This document shows positions 60,948 to 64,000 of a stretch of DNA of 64,000 nt, one piece after another. The DNA is taken from positions 853-64,852 of the forward strand of contig NZ_FNWV01000012.1 in NCBI RefSeq assembly GCF_900108555.1, read 5' to 3'. The translations under genes and the position numbers were made by a program. The notes beneath the pieces were generated by a model. It searched no databases. It was not told the DNA's origin and saw only the letters and a program-made list of their open reading frames with translations. The first letter of the stretch is position 1; each line of letters opens with the position of its first letter. The stretch is from Ruminococcus flavefaciens. Its GTDB lineage: Bacteria; Bacillota; Clostridia; Oscillospirales; Ruminococcaceae.

Positions 60948-63491
60948 ATGGAAAATACATTCAGCATAAAAAGTATCTTTAAACGTACTGCCGCAGTCAT
61001 ATGCAGTGCTGCAATGCTGATGACTATGGGAAGCTTCGCAAAGAGCGGAACTTCTCATGCAGCCAGGGCTTCGGTCACAGTTTCGGACGAGATAGGTCTT
61101 GTTGGAGATCTGTTCTGTATTTCGGACGAAAAAAATGCAGACCATGCGGAACTGCAATGGGCGACTACTCTATCGGCTGACAGCTTTACGCTGTATCGTT
61201 CAACAGATCCCGAAAATGATTTCGTATCCGTTTATGAGGGCAGCGGAACTTCATATGAGGACGATGATATGGTGACGGGAACGACTTACTATTATCAGCT
61301 CGGAGTCAAGTCTAAGGGTAAAGAAGTGTACTCCTCGGTGAAGTCGCTTACTCCCTGTGTTCTTCCGTCGGGACTCAGCACCTACGACAATCAGAAGGGC
61401 AGCAATCTCGTCTATGATACCAGCGGTTATAAAGTAGGGAATACCTACTATAGCTACTCGCTGAAAAAGCATAACGGCAAGGACGATATCTATCTTGCCG
61501 AGACTACATCAAGTGACGGCAAACGCTTCGGGAATGAGCGCAATGTAGCTGACAGTTCGCAGAATTCTGCGCTGGAAAGCTGCAAGATAGAGTCTGTGCA
61601 TATAGATTATATACCGCAGAAAAACAAGGTGGTAGTATGGGCGCACTGGGAAAAGCCAAGCGGTTACAGCGACGGAAAAGCACTTGTTATCACAGGTACA
61701 CCGGGCGGACAATTCACAGTTCATCATGTATACAATCCTCTTGGCATACAGGTGCGCGATATGGCTATATTCTTCGATGATGACGGAGCAGGCTATCTGA
61801 TAGCTGCCGCCAACAAAGAAGGACAGGGAGCAAATGCCACCATGTATATTTTCCGCATGAACGATGACTACAGCGATGTTACGGAAGTCGTGACAACACT
61901 TTTTGAGGATCAGTATCGTGAATTCCCTAACCTTATCAAGAAGGACGGATACTACTTCCTGTTTACTTCTCAGGCAGCAGGCTGGTATCCAAGCAGCGGA
62001 GCCTACAGCGTTACAAAAGACCTGAAAGGCAAGTGGAGCGAGCTTCGCAGTATCGGTAATACATCAACTTTTTCATCGCAGTCGGGCTGGATAGTGAATA
62101 TGCAGGATAAGAACTACCTCATGCACGCATACCGCTGGCTGAGAGCTTCGTCCACAAGCGGAACTACCCTTTGTCCGCTGTATTTTGACAATGGCTTTGC
62201 ATTCTATGATTATTGTCCGTATTTTAAGTACAATACATCAACAGGTGAGCTTTACCCTGTACAGCAGGGGGAGCTTCTCTCTCAGGACAGACCTGCTTCA
62301 TCATCACTTGCAGCCAAAAGCGGAAACTCTCCTGCCAAAGCCTTTGACGGCTCGTATCAAAGCTCATTCACAGCTATCGGCGATTATAAGAAATGGCCTT
62401 TCTATTTGCAGGTAGATCTTGAAAGAGTGTGCGAACTCTCAAATATCCAGACTTCGTGGTATATCTGCAAGGGCTCTGAGGGCTACTACACTTACACAGT
62501 TGAGGGAAGTCTTGACGGTGTGAACTGGACGAAGCTTCTCGACCACACTGATAAGAACAGCGAGGTCGTAAGCAAGACATACGGCTTTAACAGTGATATG
62601 CTTTCGGGCAAGGCACGGTATGTGCGTCTTAATGTACAGAATGCAACGCTCCAGAACAATCCCAACAATAACTGGTATACACCTACGGTATATGAGGTCA
62701 AGGTGTTCGGAACTCCTGTAGGCTCAGCTGAAAAAGCCAAGCCCTATGTTGATATTGATTTTGAGAACGGTACGGGAAATCTTTCGCTTAACGGCGGAGC
62801 TTCCGTAAAACAGGACTCTCAGAAAGGAAAGGTACTGTACCTTGACGGCAGCGATGATACATACGGAGAATTTCCTCTGGGTATGCTTGACGGCTGCCGC
62901 GATTATACCGTGAGCATGGACATAAAGTCTGAGTCAGAGGGTAATTTCTTTACCTTTGCCGCAGGAAAAAATGATGAGAAGTATGTATTTTTCAGAGTGG
63001 CAAAGGAGCTGTTCAGATTTGCTGCAACTACAGACTCATGGCGTGACGAAACAGAGCTTATCTATGACCTTGACGGTACGCAGTGGCATAACTATACACT
63101 TGTTGTGAGCGGTGCGGATACAAAGCTGTATTTAGACGGCAGGGAAGTGCTGCACACAACGGAAACACACGGTCAGATAGCTGATATGGGTTCGGGAACG
63201 AGCTGTTATCTCGGAAAGTCTTACTATTCCGATGACAGCTGTTTCAAGGGAAGTATCGACAACATAAAGATATATAAATGCGCACTTACCGAGTCGGAGA
63301 TCGGCGGAGCAGAAGCGGTCATCGGCGATGTAAACGGAGACGGAGAATTCACAGTTGCCGATCTTGTAACTATGCAGAAATTTCTTCTCGGAAGCGGCGA
63401 ACTTGCAAACTGGAAAAACGGTGATCTATGTCAGGATAACGTGATCGATGTTTTTGACTTGTGCTTTATGCGTAAGCTGATAACAGGCTGA
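60948..63491 (+). CDS. GH43-like enzyme with FN3-like, F5/8C, LamG-like and dockerin modules
   Basis: This 847-residue secreted protein has a signal peptide (about 1-35), an FN3-like domain (about 60-135), and a five-bladed propeller (about 145-440). The propeller has GH43_24-like features: ESCKIESVHIDYIPQKNKVVVWAHWE, RDMAIFFDDDGAGYLIAA, REFPNLIKKDGYYFLFTS and FSSQSGWIV, which keep the Glu, Glu and Gln of exo-beta-1,3-galactanases. An F5/8C (CBM32-like, about 450-600), a LamG-like domain (about 610-780) and a C-terminal dockerin (GDVNGDGEFTVADL ... NVIDVFDLCFMRKLI) follow. It probably attacks side chains of pectin or arabinogalactan; the exact sugar is not shown. ATG 60948 is chosen with AAAGGAG upstream. 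Confidence 0.82.
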   Translation: MENTFSIKSIFKRTAAVICSAAMLMTMGSFAKSGTSHAARASVTVSDEIGLVGDLFCISDEKNADHAELQWATTLSADSFTLYRSTDPENDFVSVYEGSGTSYEDDDMVTGTTYYYQLGVKSKGKEVYSSVKSLTPCVLPSGLSTYDNQKGSNLVYDTSGYKVGNTYYSYSLKKHNGKDDIYLAETTSSDGKRFGNERNVADSSQNSALESCKIESVHIDYIPQKNKVVVWAHWEKPSGYSDGKALVITGTPGGQFTVHHVYNPLGIQVRDMAIFFDDDGAGYLIAAANKEGQGANATMYIFRMNDDYSDVTEVVTTLFEDQYREFPNLIKKDGYYFLFTSQAAGWYPSSGAYSVTKDLKGKWSELRSIGNTSTFSSQSGWIVNMQDKNYLMHAYRWLRASSTSGTTLCPLYFDNGFAFYDYCPYFKYNTSTGELYPVQQGELLSQDRPASSSLAAKSGNSPAKAFDGSYQSSFTAIGDYKKWPFYLQVDLERVCELSNIQTSWYICKGSEGYYTYTVEGSLDGVNWTKLLDHTDKNSEVVSKTYGFNSDMLSGKARYVRLNVQNATLQNNPNNNWYTPTVYEVKVFGTPVGSAEKAKPYVDIDFENGTGNLSLNGGASVKQDSQKGKVLYLDGSDDTYGEFPLGMLDGCRDYTVSMDIKSESEGNFFTFAAGKNDEKYVFFRVAKELFRFAATTDSWRDETELIYDLDGTQWHNYTLVVSGADTKLYLDGREVLHTTETHGQIADMGSGTSCYLGKSYYSDDSCFKGSIDNIKIYKCALTESEIGGAEAVIGDVNGDGEFTVADLVTMQKFLLGSGELANWKNGDLCQDNVIDVFDLCFMRKLITG

Positions 63492-63525
63492 TATAATGTC
63501 AAAAATGCACTTTATGCAAGACATG

Positions 63526-63560
63526 AAAACGGCAGCGGGGAATATCCTCGCTGCCGTTTT
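63526..63560. terminator. Bidirectional terminator after the GH43-like gene
   Basis: AAAACGGCAGCG/CGCTGCCGTTTT with an 11-base loop between convergent genes ending at 63491 and 63601. Confidence 0.9.
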
Positions 63561-63600
63561 GGGTAATATAAGTTTTTAGTATGCGATCGTAATACAGTTT

Positions 63601-64000
63601 TCAGGTTATTGCGTCAACACCCAAGCCGTTAGCTACGGAAATATCAAGTCCGTACCTTGCAACATTATCAAGTGAAAGTGCCTTGAATTCTTCCGAAGTT
63701 ACATAGATCACAAGACGCTTCGGGTCGTTCATGTACTCATATCTGATACCCTGCTTATCGAGCTGCTTTACGGCTTCATTGGCTATGTACCTGTAATAAG
63801 CCTTTTCAGCTTCGTCATTTGCGATACGGTTTTCTTTCATCAATTCGTTGATATCGAGTCTGAGCTCTTCCTCAAGGAATTCTCCGTCAACGATATACTT
63901 TGAAAGGAGCTCTTCACCGAAGTATTCAACTCTGTCCTCATACCATTCCTGAGTCCATTTCATGCCGTTTGGAGCACCTGTTGTGTAGACCATTTCGCCG
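63601..64000 (-). CDS. Hypothetical protein, 5' part outside window
   Basis: The frame is open to the window edge, and the Met at 63993 has no ribosome binding site before it, so this is probably the C-terminal ~133 residues of a longer protein. The visible part is acidic and helical (ELRLDINELMKENRIANDEA; AYYRYIANEAVKQLDKQG). It ends in an alpha/beta segment (YEYMNDPKRLVIYVTSEEFK). No family was recognised. Confidence 0.55.
   Translation of the reverse strand, partial: GEMVYTTGAPNGMKWTQEWYEDRVEYFGEELLSKYIVDGEFLEEELRLDINELMKENRIANDEAEKAYYRYIANEAVKQLDKQGIRYEYMNDPKRLVIYVTSEEFKALSLDNVARYGLDISVANGLGVDAIT

Noticed and set aside
1..64000. rRNA or tRNA genes, prophage, insertion sequences, CRISPR arrays
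   Set aside because: None could be recognised: no transposase, integrase, capsid or cas coding sequence and no tRNA-like cloverleaf was seen, though a tRNA search program would be more reliable.

Overview
The window looks like a chromosomal segment of a plant-fibre-degrading Ruminococcus (Bacillota, Oscillospiraceae), most like R. flavefaciens. The reasons are several secreted proteins with type I dockerins (duplicated calcium loops of the GDxNxDGxVDxxD kind), Thr-rich linkers, a GH16 lichenase, a GH43-type enzyme, a GH9-like protein, a dockerin-bearing serpin, moderate GC, strong GGAGG ribosome binding sites and many TTGACA-17-TATAAT promoters. The species is an inference; no rRNA or tRNA gene is visible.

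Layout. 1-3.6 kb: the 3' part of a GH16 lichenase with a very long Asn/Trp/Gln repeat linker, then a GNAT acetyltransferase and a secreted lipoprotein on the minus strand. 3.9-10.5 kb: a tight operon of an FtsX-type ABC exporter, a C45/penicillin-acylase-like lipoprotein and a two-component system. 10.7-12.9 kb: a PadR-HAAS-DUF4097 envelope module with a palindromic operator over its promoter, ending in a tiny protein that resembles the PcrA/UvrD C-terminal domain. 13.0-15.5 kb (minus): an ECF sigma factor with a membrane protein in the anti-sigma position whose outside part carries several dockerin-like calcium-loop pairs. 15.8-25.3 kb: a dockerin GDSL esterase, a small GNAT/YaiI operon, a VanY-type carboxypeptidase, a dockerin serpin, a second ECF sigma/membrane-protein pair (PASTA domain, preceded by a 14-codon leader) and a kinase/GNAT pair.

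25.4-36.4 kb is the most unusual region: one six-gene operon encoding a double-FHA protein, a PP2C phosphatase, a transmembrane Ser/Thr kinase, a small membrane protein, a membrane-anchored cohesin-like protein and a 1898-residue anchored Ig-like surface protein. The FHA protein and the small membrane protein share four T-[IV]-[LV]-V-[GS] motifs that may be phosphothreonine ligands. The operon joins cytoplasmic phospho-signalling to a possible docking site for dockerin proteins.

36.4-39.5 kb: a preQ1 riboswitch-controlled queuosine precursor operon (queD, queE, folE, queC, queF) with two tandem terminators in the leader. 39.6-44.7 kb and 56.6-57.9 kb: three cyclic-di-GMP proteins. 44.8-48.1 kb: a peptide-resistance-type response regulator/ABC/kinase operon. 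48.3-51.3 kb: a dockerin GH9-like gene broken by a frameshift and a stop and lacking the GH9 catalytic motifs. 51.6-56.6 kb: a ChvE/GguAB-type sugar ABC importer with a perfect palindrome at its promoter. 58.3-59.1 kb: a VbhA/Fic toxin-antitoxin pair. 59.4-63.5 kb: two more dockerin proteins, one with a leucine-rich-repeat-like segment and one GH43-like with F5/8C and LamG-like modules. The window ends in a partial minus-strand gene.
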